This document shows positions 29,324 through 38,440 of a DNA stretch of 64,000 nucleotides, in pieces (the stretch's first letter is position 1; each line of letters begins with the position of its first letter). This stretch comes from an uncultured Methylopila sp. (lineage in GTDB: Bacteria > Pseudomonadota > Alphaproteobacteria > Rhizobiales > Methylopilaceae): positions 1 to 64,000 of the forward strand of contig CABHPB010000073.1 of assembly GCA_902168115.1 (NCBI GenBank). Direction: 5' to 3'. Below the pieces are notes generated by a model. It did no database searches and was not told the origin of the DNA. It saw only the letters and a program-made list of their open reading frames with translations. The position numbers and the translations under genes are program-made.

Positions 29324-31681
29324 TCACCCCGCCGCGCGCATCCTCTGGCGCACGAACGGCGATTCGAAGCTCACCACCGGGCTCGGGCGGCCGACCAGGT
29401 AACCCTGGATCTCGTCGCAATCGAGCTCGGCGAGGAAGGCGCGCTGCTCCGGCGTCTCGACGCCCTCGGCGGTGATCGGCACACCGACCGCGTCTCCGAG
29501 CGCCACGATCGCCCGCACGATCGCCTTGGCCTGCTGGCTGGTCGAGAGCTGCCGGATAAACGAGGCGTCGATCTTGATCCGGTCGAACGGGAACGACTGG
29601 ATGTAGGACAGCGACGAGTAGCCGGTGCCGAAGTCGTCCATCGCGATCTGGACGCCGAGCGCCTTCAGCTTGCGCAGCGCGTTCAGCGCGCCGTTGAGGT
29701 CGTCGAGCAGCACGCCTTCGGTGATCTCGAGCTCCAGCCTATGCGCCGGCAGGCCGGTCTCCAGCAGGATCGAATGGACCAGCTCGGAGATGTCCCCGTG
29801 CTGGAACTGCACCGGCGACAGGTTGACCGCAACCTTGCAGCCCTTGGACCACTGGACCGCCGCCTGGCAGGCGGTGCGCAGCACCCATTCCCCGATCGGA
29901 ACGATCGCAGCCGTCTCCTCGGCGACCGGCACGAACACGCCCGGGGGAACGACGCCGCGGGTCGGATGCTTCCAGCGGATCAGCGCCTCGAAGCCGACGA
30001 TCTCGCCGGACTGGGTGTGCGCCTGCGGCATCCAGTGCAAAAACATCTCGTTGCGCGAGATCGCAGTGGCGAGGTCCTGCTGGAGCGCGCGCTTCTCGCG
30101 CAGCGCGAGGTCCATGTCGGGCTCGAAGCCGCGCGCGAGGCCCCGGCCGTCTGCCTTGGCGCGATAGAGCGCAGCGTCGGCGTTCGAGAACAGCGCGTCG
30201 ACGTTTCCGCCATGGTGCGGGTACACGGCGTAGCCGACGCTGGCGCCGGCGCGGATCGTCCGGCCCGCGATCACCGTCTCGACGTTCAGTCGCTCGGTCA
30301 GCCGCAGCGCCACCTTGTCGGCGTCGCCGGCGTCGGGACCGGTGCCGATCACCACGAACTCGTCGCCGCCGAGCCGGAACGTCATCGCGTTCGGCGCCGC
30401 CGCCATGATGCGGCCCGCCACCGTGCGCAGCAGCTCGTCGCCGGCCGAGTGGCCATAGACGTCGTTGACCTCCTTGAAGCGGTCGAGGTCGACGCAGAAC
30501 AACGCCACCTCGCCGCCCCGCTTCAGCGCGGAGCCGAGCGCCTCGTTGAAGGCCGCGCGGTTGGCGAGGCCGGTCAGCGGGTCGTGATAGGCCAGATGCC
30601 GGATCTGGTGTTCCTTGCGCCTCTGCTCGGAGAGATCGCGAAGGGTGAAGACGCGTTTCGAGCGCCCGTCCATGACGAGGTCGCGGCTCGACACCTCGAC
30701 GAAGCCGCCTTCCGCGCCCATCGAGCGCAGGCCGATCTCCTGCGACTTGGCGAGGCTCGCGGACAGCACCCTGTCCGGGTCGGGAGCGTCGACGAAATCC
30801 CGGAAGGCGCGGCCGCGCAGGACCGCCGGGTCGAGCCCGAGCAGCCGCCCGGCGGCCGCGTTCATGTCGACGATGCGCGGCCCGTCGCAGATCACGATGC
30901 CCTCGCCGGTCAGGTCCGCGAAGGTCCTGTCGCGCGCGGCGGTCCGGAGGGCGAGCATGTCTCCGCTCATCACGAGCCCGCCGGCCGCGAGCGCCAGCGC
31001 GACCCCGCCGATCATCAGACCGATGTCGACGAGCGCCGCCGCCGGCGCCGCGTAGGCGGAGGCGGCCGGGGTCTTGAGCCCCGGGGAGAACTGCAGCGCT
31101 TGGGCCGCGACCGTATGGAAAGCGATAATGCCGGCGGCGATGGCGAAGCCGACGACGCTCCGCGAAACCTGGCTGCGCTTCGACGCGCCGAAAGCAAGGC
31201 CCGCTCCGGCGAATGCGCCAGCGGCGAGCGCGGCTATGCCGAGCATCGCCGGATCGACGATGAAGCGGCCGGGACCGCGCAAACCCGCCGCGCCGACATA
31301 GAAAGCCGCCGCCGCGCCGGCGCCGAGCGCAAGCCCGGCGAGGCCCGCGACCATCGGCTGGGTGTTTTCGCCCAGCAGCGCCTCGGCGATCGCCGCCATG
31401 ACGAGCGCGACCGCGAGCGAGGCGAGCGTCATGCGCAGATCGACATGGACGTCGATCGCGGGATCGATGGTCGCAACCGCCGCGATATGGGCGCCCCAGG
31501 CCATCGCGCCGAGCGCGATAACCGAGGCGATCAGCGCCGCCAAACGTGCGCGGCTGGTCGAGGCGGACCTACAATGCTCCAGCAGCGGAGCGGCCAGCGC
31601 GCCGCCCGCCAGGCAGAAAGCGGCCAGAAACCCGAAGCCGTCCAGGCTCAGGCTGCTGATCGCGGGTATGACTTGTTCCAT
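29324..31681 (-). CDS. Membrane-bound GGDEF/EAL cyclic-di-GMP enzyme with PAS domain
   Basis: A 785-residue protein. Residues 1-250 hold about seven membrane spans with a degenerate MHYT-like pattern (MAWGAHIAAV, IIAFHTVAAQAL). A PAS domain follows (TFADLTGEGIVICDGPRIVD). The diguanylate cyclase domain has an intact FRLGGDEFVVI, and the phosphodiesterase domain has FEALIRWKHPTRGVVPPGVF and AMDDFGTGYSSLSYIQSFPF, so both activities could be active. It controls cyclic-di-GMP in response to an unknown membrane or cytoplasmic signal. It is convergent with the SDR gene (6 bases apart) and divergent from nothing; the CorA gene lies 76 bases upstream on the same strand. Confidence 0.93.
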   Translation of the reverse strand: MEQVIPAISSLSLDGFGFLAAFCLAGGALAAPLLEHCRSASTSRARLAALIASVIALGAMAWGAHIAAVATIDPAIDVHVDLRMTLASLAVALVMAAIAEALLGENTQPMVAGLAGLALGAGAAAAFYVGAAGLRGPGRFIVDPAMLGIAALAAGAFAGAGLAFGASKRSQVSRSVVGFAIAAGIIAFHTVAAQALQFSPGLKTPAASAYAAPAAALVDIGLMIGGVALALAAGGLVMSGDMLALRTAARDRTFADLTGEGIVICDGPRIVDMNAAAGRLLGLDPAVLRGRAFRDFVDAPDPDRVLSASLAKSQEIGLRSMGAEGGFVEVSSRDLVMDGRSKRVFTLRDLSEQRRKEHQIRHLAYHDPLTGLANRAAFNEALGSALKRGGEVALFCVDLDRFKEVNDVYGHSAGDELLRTVAGRIMAAAPNAMTFRLGGDEFVVIGTGPDAGDADKVALRLTERLNVETVIAGRTIRAGASVGYAVYPHHGGNVDALFSNADAALYRAKADGRGLARGFEPDMDLALREKRALQQDLATAISRNEMFLHWMPQAHTQSGEIVGFEALIRWKHPTRGVVPPGVFVPVAEETAAIVPIGEWVLRTACQAAVQWSKGCKVAVNLSPVQFQHGDISELVHSILLETGLPAHRLELEITEGVLLDDLNGALNALRKLKALGVQIAMDDFGTGYSSLSYIQSFPFDRIKIDASFIRQLSTSQQAKAIVRAIVALGDAVGVPITAEGVETPEQRAFLAELDCDEIQGYLVGRPSPVVSFESPFVRQRMRAAG

Positions 31682-31757
31682 CCTGGAAGGCCGGGCGCGT
31701 AAGATATGTCAGCCTCGACCAATACGGCATGCGCAATAAGAAAAGGTAAGCGCCGCT

Positions 31758-32741
31758 CTATAGCCAACGTCGCCATTTGAAAACTACGTAGGGTAATATC
31801 GCACTGACAATCATCAATGCGAGCGCGTAAGGATAACCATACCGCCAGCCAAGTTCGGGCATGTGTTCGAAGTTCATGCCGTAGATCGAGGCCACGAGGG
31901 TCGGCGGCATGAACACGACAGCCATCACCGAGAACAGCTTCACGATGTCGTTCTGCGCCAATCCGACCAGTCCGAGCATTGCGTCGAGCAAAAAGGTGAT
32001 CTTGTCGTTGAGGAAATTGGCGTGCTCGACGAGCGAAGAGACGTCGCGCTGCATCGGTTTGATCTGCTTCACCGCCTCCTTCGACGGCTTGGCGCCGTTG
32101 ATCTCGGCGGAGAAGTAGAGGAGCACGCGCTGGAGCGTGACGAGGCTTTCGCGGGCCTTGGAGTTCAGGTCGTTCTTCGCGCCGATCCGCTTCATCAGGT
32201 CCTGATAGGGCTTGCGATAGGCGTTCGCGCCCGCGCGGCGGAAGATCGTCTGCGAGAGCGAATCGACCTCCTCGCCGACCTGTTCAAGGATGTCGGCGAC
32301 CCGGTCGATCACCGCGTCGAAGAGGCCGAGCAGCAGGCCTTCCGGGGCCAGCCCGAAGGGCGTCGCCGACTGCGACTTGCAGGCTCGGGACGCGAACCAC
32401 TCGAACGGCTTCGGCGTGTCGTAGCGCACGGTGACGAGCGCGCGCGCCGTGAGGATGAAGGTCACGGCGGTGAGCCGCGGCGTCGGATGGTCGGCGACGC
32501 AGAGCAGCAGCGCCGTCATGTAGCGCCCGGCCCCCTCGACATAGAGGCGGCTCGACGGCTCGATCTCGACCATCTCCGCGCGGGTCGGCACGCTCGCGCC
32601 GATCGTCTGCTCAACGAAGGCGTCCTCTTCGGGCGTCGGCTTGAGCAGGTCGATCCAGACGACGTCGTCCGGCAGCGGGGCGTCGATCGCGGCCTCGATC
32701 TTCTCGAGGCCCGCGCCGCGCGCCGCATAGGCGATCAGCAT
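31758..32741 (-). CDS. CorA-family magnesium/divalent cation transporter
   Basis: A 327-residue inner-membrane channel. The N-terminal alpha/beta domain (VWIDLLKPTPEEDAFVEQ) and long helices lead to two C-terminal spans. The signature YGMNF sits just after the first span in VASIYGMNFEHMPELGWRYGYP, the selectivity loop of CorA. The C-terminus is short and basic (FKWRRWL). Start MLIAYAARG at 32741 is preferred, which puts the gene 19 bases after xseB; a longer reading would overlap xseB. It seems to be the third gene of an operon with the deacetylase-like gene and xseB. Confidence 0.92.
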   Translation of the reverse strand: MLIAYAARGAGLEKIEAAIDAPLPDDVVWIDLLKPTPEEDAFVEQTIGASVPTRAEMVEIEPSSRLYVEGAGRYMTALLLCVADHPTPRLTAVTFILTARALVTVRYDTPKPFEWFASRACKSQSATPFGLAPEGLLLGLFDAVIDRVADILEQVGEEVDSLSQTIFRRAGANAYRKPYQDLMKRIGAKNDLNSKARESLVTLQRVLLYFSAEINGAKPSKEAVKQIKPMQRDVSSLVEHANFLNDKITFLLDAMLGLVGLAQNDIVKLFSVMAVVFMPPTLVASIYGMNFEHMPELGWRYGYPYALALMIVSAILPYVVFKWRRWL

Positions 32742-32760
32742 GGGACTGCCGGCCCCGGCG

Positions 32761-33009
32761 TCATTGCGAATCGAGCGGCCGGACGCCGGTCGGCGCGCCG
32801 TCGGCGCCGACCGCGATGGTCTCGACACGCGCCTCGGCGCGCTTCAGCAGTTCGTCGCAGCGCGCCTTGAGCGCCTCGCCCCGCTGGTAGATCGCGATCG
32901 ACTCCTCCAGCGGGACCTGTCCCTGCTCCAGCCGCGCGACGATCTTCTCGAGCTCGGAGAGCGCGGCCTCGAAGGACAGCGTGGAGACGTCGGGCGGGGC
33001 GTCGGTCAA
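32761..33009 (-). CDS. xseB: Exodeoxyribonuclease VII small subunit
   Basis: An 82-residue protein with the complete XseB core: [20 protein letters not shown] then [20 protein letters not shown] and [14 protein letters not shown]. It binds XseA helices in the single-strand exonuclease VII complex. The gene lies 26 bases after the histone-deacetylase-like gene. In many alphaproteobacteria xseB is followed by dxs; here corA takes that place. Confidence 0.93.
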   Translation of the reverse strand: MTDAPPDVSTLSFEAALSELEKIVARLEQGQVPLEESIAIYQRGEALKARCDELLKRAEARVETIAVGADGAPTGVRPLDSQ

Positions 33010-33035
33010 GGCGCAGAACCTTTCGGCCGTCGGCG

Positions 33036-33962
33036 TCAGCTGCCCATCAGGGCCTTCACATGGGCCGCGGCGGAATCGCCGAGCCCCTTCAGGTCGTATC
33101 CCCCTTCGAGCACGGAGACCACCCGCCCGCCCGCGGTCTGCTCCGCGACATCGAGCAGCGCGCGCGTCATCCAGGCGTAGTCCTCGGCCTTGAGCATCAG
33201 CCCGCCGAGCGGATCGCGCTCATGGGCGTCGAAGCCCGCCGAGACGATGATGAGGTCCGGCGAGAAGGTTTTGAGCGAGGGCAGGATCGACTGCTCGAAC
33301 GCCTCGTGAAACTTCGAGCCGCCGTCGCCGGAGCGCATCGGGCAATTCACGATGTTGCCGACGCCGGTCTCCGAGCGCGCGCCGGTGCCCGGGAACAGCG
33401 GCATCTGGTGGGTCGAGGCGTAGAAGATCGACGGGTCCGACCAAACCAGCGCCTGCGTGCCGTTGCCGTGATGGACGTCGAAGTCGACGATCGCGACCTT
33501 TTCCAGCCCGTGCTTCTTCTGGGCGTGCTTGGCCGCCACCGTCACGAAGTTGAAGAAGCAGAACCCCATCGCGACCTGCGCCTCGGCATGGTGCCCGGGC
33601 GGCCGGATGGCGCAGAAGGCGTTCTTGTGCGCGCCGCTCACCACCTCGTCGACGGCGTGCGTCGCGCCGCCGAGCGCGCGCAGCAGCGCCTCCCAGGTTC
33701 CGGGGCTCATGGTGGTGTCGCCATCGATCCGCACCATGCCCTCGCGTGGGCGGACCTCTTCCAGCGCCTCGACGAAGGCGCGCGGATGGGCGAGCGCCGC
33801 GACCTCGGCCTCGACGAGCGGCGCCTCCTCGCGAACCAGCGTCTGGAACGCCTCCGCGCTGAGCGCCTCCTCGACCGCGCGCATCCGCTCCGGCCGCTCG
33901 GGATGCCCCGGCGGCACGAGGTGCTGGGCGAATGCGGGATGCGAAATCAGCAGGGTGCTCAC
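33036..33962 (-). CDS. Histone deacetylase family protein (acetylpolyamine/acetoin-utilisation type)
   Basis: A 308-residue zinc amidohydrolase. Landmarks are [15 protein letters not shown], the active-site [20 protein letters not shown] (tandem catalytic His), [19 protein letters not shown] (zinc ligands Asp and His), and the third zinc ligand region [11 protein letters not shown]. Bacterial members deacetylate polyamines, acetoin-pathway proteins or unknown substrates. It is the first gene of the operon with xseB and corA. No signal peptide is present, so it is cytoplasmic. Confidence 0.93.
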   Translation of the reverse strand: MSTLLISHPAFAQHLVPPGHPERPERMRAVEEALSAEAFQTLVREEAPLVEAEVAALAHPRAFVEALEEVRPREGMVRIDGDTTMSPGTWEALLRALGGATHAVDEVVSGAHKNAFCAIRPPGHHAEAQVAMGFCFFNFVTVAAKHAQKKHGLEKVAIVDFDVHHGNGTQALVWSDPSIFYASTHQMPLFPGTGARSETGVGNIVNCPMRSGDGGSKFHEAFEQSILPSLKTFSPDLIIVSAGFDAHERDPLGGLMLKAEDYAWMTRALLDVAEQTAGGRVVSVLEGGYDLKGLGDSAAAHVKALMGS

Positions 33963-34123
33963 GTGGCGGCGTCCTTCCCTCGCGGGCGGCGTTTTCGCCG
34001 CTCCGGCGCATTCTTCAGCCGAAGCTTAGCGCCCACGGAAGCTGGTGCGCCAGAGCACGGAGTCCAGCGCAGGCGCGCTGCGACAACGCGGCGGACCGTG
34101 AACGATAGGGCGGCCAAAACCTT

Positions 34124-34257
34124 CCTCATGCTGAGGAGCCGGCCATCAGCCGGCGTCTCGAAGCACGCAGTTCGGCTCAGCCTCGCCCTCGCGTCATGCA
34201 GCCGGCCGAGTGCGTGCTTCGAGACGCCCGCCATTCGGCGGGCTCCTCAGCATGAGG
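34124..34257. repeat. Nested palindromic intergenic repeat, family C
   Basis: Two pairs of long perfect arms: CCTCATGCTGAGGAGCC (34124-34140) with its reverse complement at 34241-34257, and a 15-bp pair around GTCTCGAAGCACGCA (34155-34169) with TGCGTGCTTCGAGAC (34211-34225). The region between prfC and the deacetylase gene (33963-34289, 327 bases) contains little else. This element type is widespread in Hyphomicrobiales genomes as I recall. It could form a very stable cruciform or an RNA hairpin at the 3' end of prfC. Confidence 0.85.
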
Positions 34258-34289
34258 GAGGCTTCGGCCCAGCATAAACCGCAAGAATG

Positions 34290-35903
34290 TCAGCTCGACG
34301 GCGCCTTGCGGTGGTCCTTGACGTCGGTGAACTCGATCTTCTCCCAGCGCTCCTTGGCGCGGGTCATCTGGAAGGCGGAGCCCGCGAGCAGCACGGGGTC
34401 GCCGTCGAGGTCCTCGGCGAGGCTGGAGCCATTGCCGGCGAGGAACTCGTCCAGCGCCTGCTTCGTCGGCGCGTTGATCCAGCGCGCGATCGAGTACTGG
34501 CTCATCTCGAAGCCGACCTCGAGGCCGTATTCGGCCGCGAGCCGCCCGGTCAGCACGTCGAGCTGCAGCGCGCCGACGACGCCGACCAGCGCGGGCGAGC
34601 CGTCGAACGGGCGGAACACCTGCACCACCCCCTCCTCAGCCAGCTCCTGCAGCGCGGACTTCAGCTTCTTGGCCTTCATCGCGTCCTCGAGCCGCACGCG
34701 ACGCAGGATTTCGGGCGCGAAGCTTGGCACGCCGAGGAAGGCGATGTCCTCGCCCTCGGTCAGCGTGTCGCCGATCCGCAGCGCGCCGTGGTTCGGAACC
34801 CCGACCACGTCGCCCGCATAGGCCTCTTCCGCAAGCGCGCGGTCCTGCGCGAAGAAGAACTGCGGCGCGTGCAGCCCGATCGTCTTCTGGGTGCGGGTCT
34901 GCTTGACCTTCATGCCGCGCGTCAGCTTGCCGGAGCAGAGCCGCACGAAGGCGATGCGGTCGCGGTGGTTGGGGTCCATGTTGGCCTGGACCTTGAACAC
35001 GAAAGCCGTCATGCGCGGCTCCTCGGGCTTCACCGGGCGCTTGTCGCTGTCGAGCCCCTGCGGCGCCGGCGCGAGATCGGCCAGCGTGTCGAGCAGGTCG
35101 CGGACGCCGAAGTTCCTGAGCGCCGAGCCGAACAGGACGGGCGTCAGATGACCCTCGCGGAAGGACTCCATCTCGAAGCTCTTGAGCGCGCCCTGGGCGA
35201 GCTCGAGCTCCTCCGACACCTCGGCGAGGCGGTGCTCGGAGACGAGGTCCTTGATCGCGCCGAGCCCCTCGCCCGCCGTCTCGCCGCCGCCGTCGACGAG
35301 CCGGATGCGGCCGCTCTTCAGCTCGAAGGTGCCTGCGAACTCCTTGCCGCGGCCGATCGGCCAGGTCAGCGGCGCGACGTCGAGCGCGAGCGTGCTCTCG
35401 ATCTCGTCCAGGATCTCGAACGCCTCCCGGCTCTCGCGATCCATCTTGTTGACGAAGGTGACGATCGGGATGTCGCGCAGGCGGCAGACCTCGAACAGCT
35501 TTCGGGTCCGCTCCTCGATACCCTTGGCGGCGTCGATCACCATGACGGCCGAGTCGACCGCGGTCAGCGTGCGATAGGTGTCTTCCGAAAAGTCCTCGTG
35601 GCCCGGCGTGTCGAGCAGGTTGAACACGCAGTCACGATATTCGAAGGTCATCACCGAAGTGACCACCGAGATGCCGCGCTCGCGCTCGATGTTCATCCAG
35701 TCGGACCGGGTGCGGCGGCGCTCGCCCTTGGCCTTGACCTGCCCGGCGAGCTGGATCGCGCCGCCGAACATCAGCAGCTTTTCGGTCAGGGTGGTCTTGC
35801 CGGCGTCCGGATGCGAGATGATCGCGAAGGTCCGGCGCCGCTCCACCTCGCGGGCGAGCGGAGAGGACGCGGAGGCGGGCGTGGCGAGAGCGGCGTCGGT
35901 CAT
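34290..35903 (-). CDS. prfC: Peptide chain release factor 3
   Basis: A 537-residue translational GTPase. The G1 loop is in FAIISHPDAGKTTLTEKLLM, switch-related RRTRSDWMNIERERGISVVTS and DTPGHEDFSEDTYRTLTAVD follow, and the G4 motif is TFVNKMDRESREAF. The RF3-specific C-terminal domain (GVVGALQLDVLTGRLAAEYG, FEMSQYSIARWI) separates it from EF-G. RF3 recycles RF1 and RF2 from the ribosome after termination. Length is close to E. coli PrfC (529). It is monocistronic. Confidence 0.96.
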   Translation of the reverse strand: MTDAALATPASASSPLAREVERRRTFAIISHPDAGKTTLTEKLLMFGGAIQLAGQVKAKGERRRTRSDWMNIERERGISVVTSVMTFEYRDCVFNLLDTPGHEDFSEDTYRTLTAVDSAVMVIDAAKGIEERTRKLFEVCRLRDIPIVTFVNKMDRESREAFEILDEIESTLALDVAPLTWPIGRGKEFAGTFELKSGRIRLVDGGGETAGEGLGAIKDLVSEHRLAEVSEELELAQGALKSFEMESFREGHLTPVLFGSALRNFGVRDLLDTLADLAPAPQGLDSDKRPVKPEEPRMTAFVFKVQANMDPNHRDRIAFVRLCSGKLTRGMKVKQTRTQKTIGLHAPQFFFAQDRALAEEAYAGDVVGVPNHGALRIGDTLTEGEDIAFLGVPSFAPEILRRVRLEDAMKAKKLKSALQELAEEGVVQVFRPFDGSPALVGVVGALQLDVLTGRLAAEYGLEVGFEMSQYSIARWINAPTKQALDEFLAGNGSSLAEDLDGDPVLLAGSAFQMTRAKERWEKIEFTDVKDHRKAPSS

Positions 35904-36106
35904 GATGCGAGGGATGTGAGGGAAAACCGCGCGCTCGGCAAGCGCCCAGACGCGCGCCGCGCGGGCCGATTTTTGAAACGCCGGCCGGGCGCGTTTGGTT
36001 CCGCAGAAAAATTGTTGCGCCGCACAATGGCCGCATAATCATCACGGACGGCGCACATTGCGCCGGTAGCGGGTCTCCCATCATCAACTTTCGGGGGATT
36101 TCCCGC

Positions 36107-36457
36107 ATGACTTTTGGGAAAAAGCCGGCGCTCGCCGGTCTGCTGGCCGTCGGCCTCGTTTCAACTCTCGGCGTCGAGACCGCCTCCGCCCAGTGCGGCC
36201 GGGCCTCCTGGTACGCGCTTCATTCCAAGACCGCGAGCGGCGAACGCATGCGGCCCTACGCGCTGACCGCCGCTCACCGCTCGCTGCCCTTCGGCACGCG
36301 GCTGCGCGTCAGCAACAAGACCACCGGCAAGAGCGTCGTCGTCCGCATCAACGATCGCGGACCGTTCATCAGGGGCCGGTTCCTCGATCTTTCCAAGGGC
36401 GCGGCCCGCACCATCGGCATGGGCGGCGTCGGCAGCGTCTGCATCGCGCGGCTCTGA
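36107..36457 (+). CDS. RlpA-like double-psi beta-barrel protein
   Basis: A 116-residue exported protein. Signal peptide residues 1-29 ([23 protein letters not shown], cleaved after ASA). The mature part is a single DPBB domain: [18 protein letters not shown], then [40 protein letters not shown] and [10 protein letters not shown]. The Asp in RINDRGPF, which is catalytic in RlpA lytic transglycosylases, is present. There is no SPOR domain, so septal targeting is not expected. The C-terminal Cys in GSVCIARL and the first mature Cys (AQCGRAS) may pair. Its 203-base upstream region is AT-richer and probably holds the promoter. Confidence 0.9.
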   Translation: MTFGKKPALAGLLAVGLVSTLGVETASAQCGRASWYALHSKTASGERMRPYALTAAHRSLPFGTRLRVSNKTTGKSVVVRINDRGPFIRGRFLDLSKGAARTIGMGGVGSVCIARL

Positions 36458-36474
36458 GCCTCGCGCCACGGTCG

Positions 36475-36510
36475 GGCGGGAGCGGCTCCGGTCGCGCGTA
36501 CGCTCCCGCC
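36475..36510. terminator. Hairpin between convergent rlpA-like and phosphoesterase genes
   Basis: A perfect 10-bp stem GGCGGGAGCG (36475-36484) with CGCTCCCGCC (36501-36510) around a 16-base loop. There is no clear T tract; the position between convergent genes supports a bidirectional termination role. Confidence 0.55.
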
Positions 36511-36520
36511 GCCGTAACCT

Positions 36521-37399
36521 CTACCCAAGTCCCGCCGGCGCGCTCGCGCGGCGGGCGACTTCCGCGACCATCGGCTGGACGAACGGCGCCTTGAGCCGCT
36601 TCGGACGCGGCTGGCCCTCCTCCCGCGCCGACACCTCGCGCCAGCGGTGGCCGTCCCAGGCCCTCACCTCGATCTCGACATGGCCGTCCGGCTCCACGGT
36701 GAGCCGGTGATAGGCGTTCGGCTCGCCCCGCAGGCGCGTCGAGGTCGCGGTCGACGCCTGCACCACGAGCAGGCCGTGCGTCCATGAGGCGGTCGGCGCG
36801 TGGCCATGCATGTAGCCGCGATGGTGGTGGCCCGCGAGCACCAGATTGACGCCGAGCTCCCGGAAGACGTCGAGCGCCATGTCGGCGCGTCCGACGACGT
36901 CGAGGTCCGGCTCTGCGTCCGGCGGATGCAGCGCATGATGCGCGACCACGATCCGCACCAGGTGGTCCGGCAGCACCTCGCAGCGCTTTCGGAACCTGAC
37001 CAGCTGCCGCATTCCGAAGCGGCCGTTCGACCAGTCCAGCGAGAGCGCCGCGCGCCGCGCGGTGTTGAGCCCGATCACGGCGACGGTGTCGTCCCGCCAT
37101 GTCGGCTCCAGTTCCCGCGCGACGTAGCGGCGCCAGCGCTGGAACGGGTCGGCGAAGCGCTGCAGCAGGTTGATGTAGCTGATGTCGTGATTGCCGGGCA
37201 CGGCCAGCACCGGCGCGCGCAGGCTCCTCAGGAACTCGGCGGCGCGCTTGAACTCGTGCCGGTGCGCCCGCTGGGTGAGGTCGCCGGAGACCGCGACGAG
37301 ATCGGGCGGATCCTCGTTGATCTCCGCCTTCAGCGCCGCGACGATGACGGGGTCGACCCGGTCGAAATGCAGGTCCGAGAGATGGACGATCCGGGTCAT
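36521..37399 (-). CDS. Calcineurin-like metallophosphoesterase
   Basis: A 292-residue cytoplasmic protein with the full metal-binding motif set: LSDLHFD (residues 7-13), VAVSGDLTQRAHRHE, VLAVPGNHDISYIN, IVVAHHALHPP and VLAGHHHRGYMHGH. The dinuclear site is complete. The architecture resembles the CpdA/YfcE-type cyclic-nucleotide or general phosphodiesterases; substrate unknown. It starts 37 bases after the lipid-kinase gene stop, so the two are likely one operon, which would suit a lipid-linked or phosphoester substrate, though that is inference. Confidence 0.9.
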   Translation of the reverse strand: MTRIVHLSDLHFDRVDPVIVAALKAEINEDPPDLVAVSGDLTQRAHRHEFKRAAEFLRSLRAPVLAVPGNHDISYINLLQRFADPFQRWRRYVARELEPTWRDDTVAVIGLNTARRAALSLDWSNGRFGMRQLVRFRKRCEVLPDHLVRIVVAHHALHPPDAEPDLDVVGRADMALDVFRELGVNLVLAGHHHRGYMHGHAPTASWTHGLLVVQASTATSTRLRGEPNAYHRLTVEPDGHVEIEVRAWDGHRWREVSAREEGQPRPKRLKAPFVQPMVAEVARRASAPAGLG

Positions 37400-37436
37400 G
37401 CAACCTCGTCCGAACGGTTCGATCCTCGGGCCGCCC

Positions 37437-38357
37437 TCACGGCGCGATCTCCGGCGCCTCGCGACGCGGGCGGAGCACGAGCAGAGCCTTCGGCAGGATG
37501 CTGTAACGCAGCGGCGGCGGCACGAGCCGCGTCTCGCCGTCGAGCATCACGCGGATGAGCTTGCGTCGGCTTGTCACGATGAGCTCCCGGACGTTGTGGG
37601 TCTCGAGGTCGGGATCGTGGGTCCAGCTGCCGAGCGCCATCCGGGTGGACAGGCGCACCAGCGGCCAGATGCTGAGGCACCTCGTTGCGTAGACAGTGAG
37701 TTCGCCGCGATCAAGGCGGGAGCGGGTCATCACGTGACCGAAGCCTTCGTCATAGGCGTTGTTGGCGACGACGATCGCCTTGGACCGCAGCGTCATGGGC
37801 GGTGCGCCGTCCCCGAGGTCGAGGCCGACGCGCATCGGCGGGTAGCGATACATCGCCTTCAGCGAGGCGAAGCCATGCCTCCACCATCCGACCAAACCCA
37901 TGTGCTGGCGGTTCCGTTCCCGCCTTTCGGCCAGCCGGGCCGGCACGCCGAGCATCGAATTGCACAGGAACTTGTGTCCGTTGACCTCGCCGACGTCGAT
38001 CGCGACGGCCTCGGCGTTCGCGAACGCGGCGGCCGCGAGGTCGAGATCGAGCGGGATGCCGAGGTCCTTTGCGAGCAGGTTCATGGTGCCGAGCGGCAGC
38101 GGCGCAAGCGCCTTGCCGGACCCGACCAGCGCTTCGGCGGCGGCGCCGATCGTGCCGTCTCCACCGGCCGTGACGACGGCGTCGACGGGCAGGTCGCGCG
38201 CATGGGCCATGCGGGCCGCGATGTCTGTGGAGTCGCCGTCCAGAACGGAGCCGACGTCGAGGCCGGCGGCGAGCAGCCTGCGCTCCAGATCGGCCGCCGC
38301 GTCGGGCTTGCCGAGCAGAGAGCCCGAGGATCGATTGACGACGAGCGCGACACGCAA
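37437..38357 (-). CDS. Diacylglycerol/lipid kinase family protein (DagK/YegS type)
   Basis: A 306-residue protein with the catalytic nucleotide motif VVTAGGDGTIGAAAEAL (GGDGT at 65-69), LAPLPLGTMNLLAKDLGIP, the C-terminal domain's IDVGEVNGHKFLCNSMLGV, and the basic RDEGFGHVMTRSRLDRGELTV-like segment. Members phosphorylate diacylglycerol or related lipids at the membrane. It lacks spans, as expected for the soluble YegS-like group. The metallophosphoesterase gene is immediately downstream in the same direction; the pair is common in alphaproteobacteria. Confidence 0.92.
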   Translation of the reverse strand: MRVALVVNRSSGSLLGKPDAAADLERRLLAAGLDVGSVLDGDSTDIAARMAHARDLPVDAVVTAGGDGTIGAAAEALVGSGKALAPLPLGTMNLLAKDLGIPLDLDLAAAAFANAEAVAIDVGEVNGHKFLCNSMLGVPARLAERRERNRQHMGLVGWWRHGFASLKAMYRYPPMRVGLDLGDGAPPMTLRSKAIVVANNAYDEGFGHVMTRSRLDRGELTVYATRCLSIWPLVRLSTRMALGSWTHDPDLETHNVRELIVTSRRKLIRVMLDGETRLVPPPLRYSILPKALLVLRPRREAPEIAP

Positions 38358-38440
38358 CGCTTTGACGCTAGGCTCCCTGTTGGCCCCCGCGCCTCATATG
38401 GCGCGGGAGCCCGGGGGCCGCCACTCGGCGAACGATCTTG

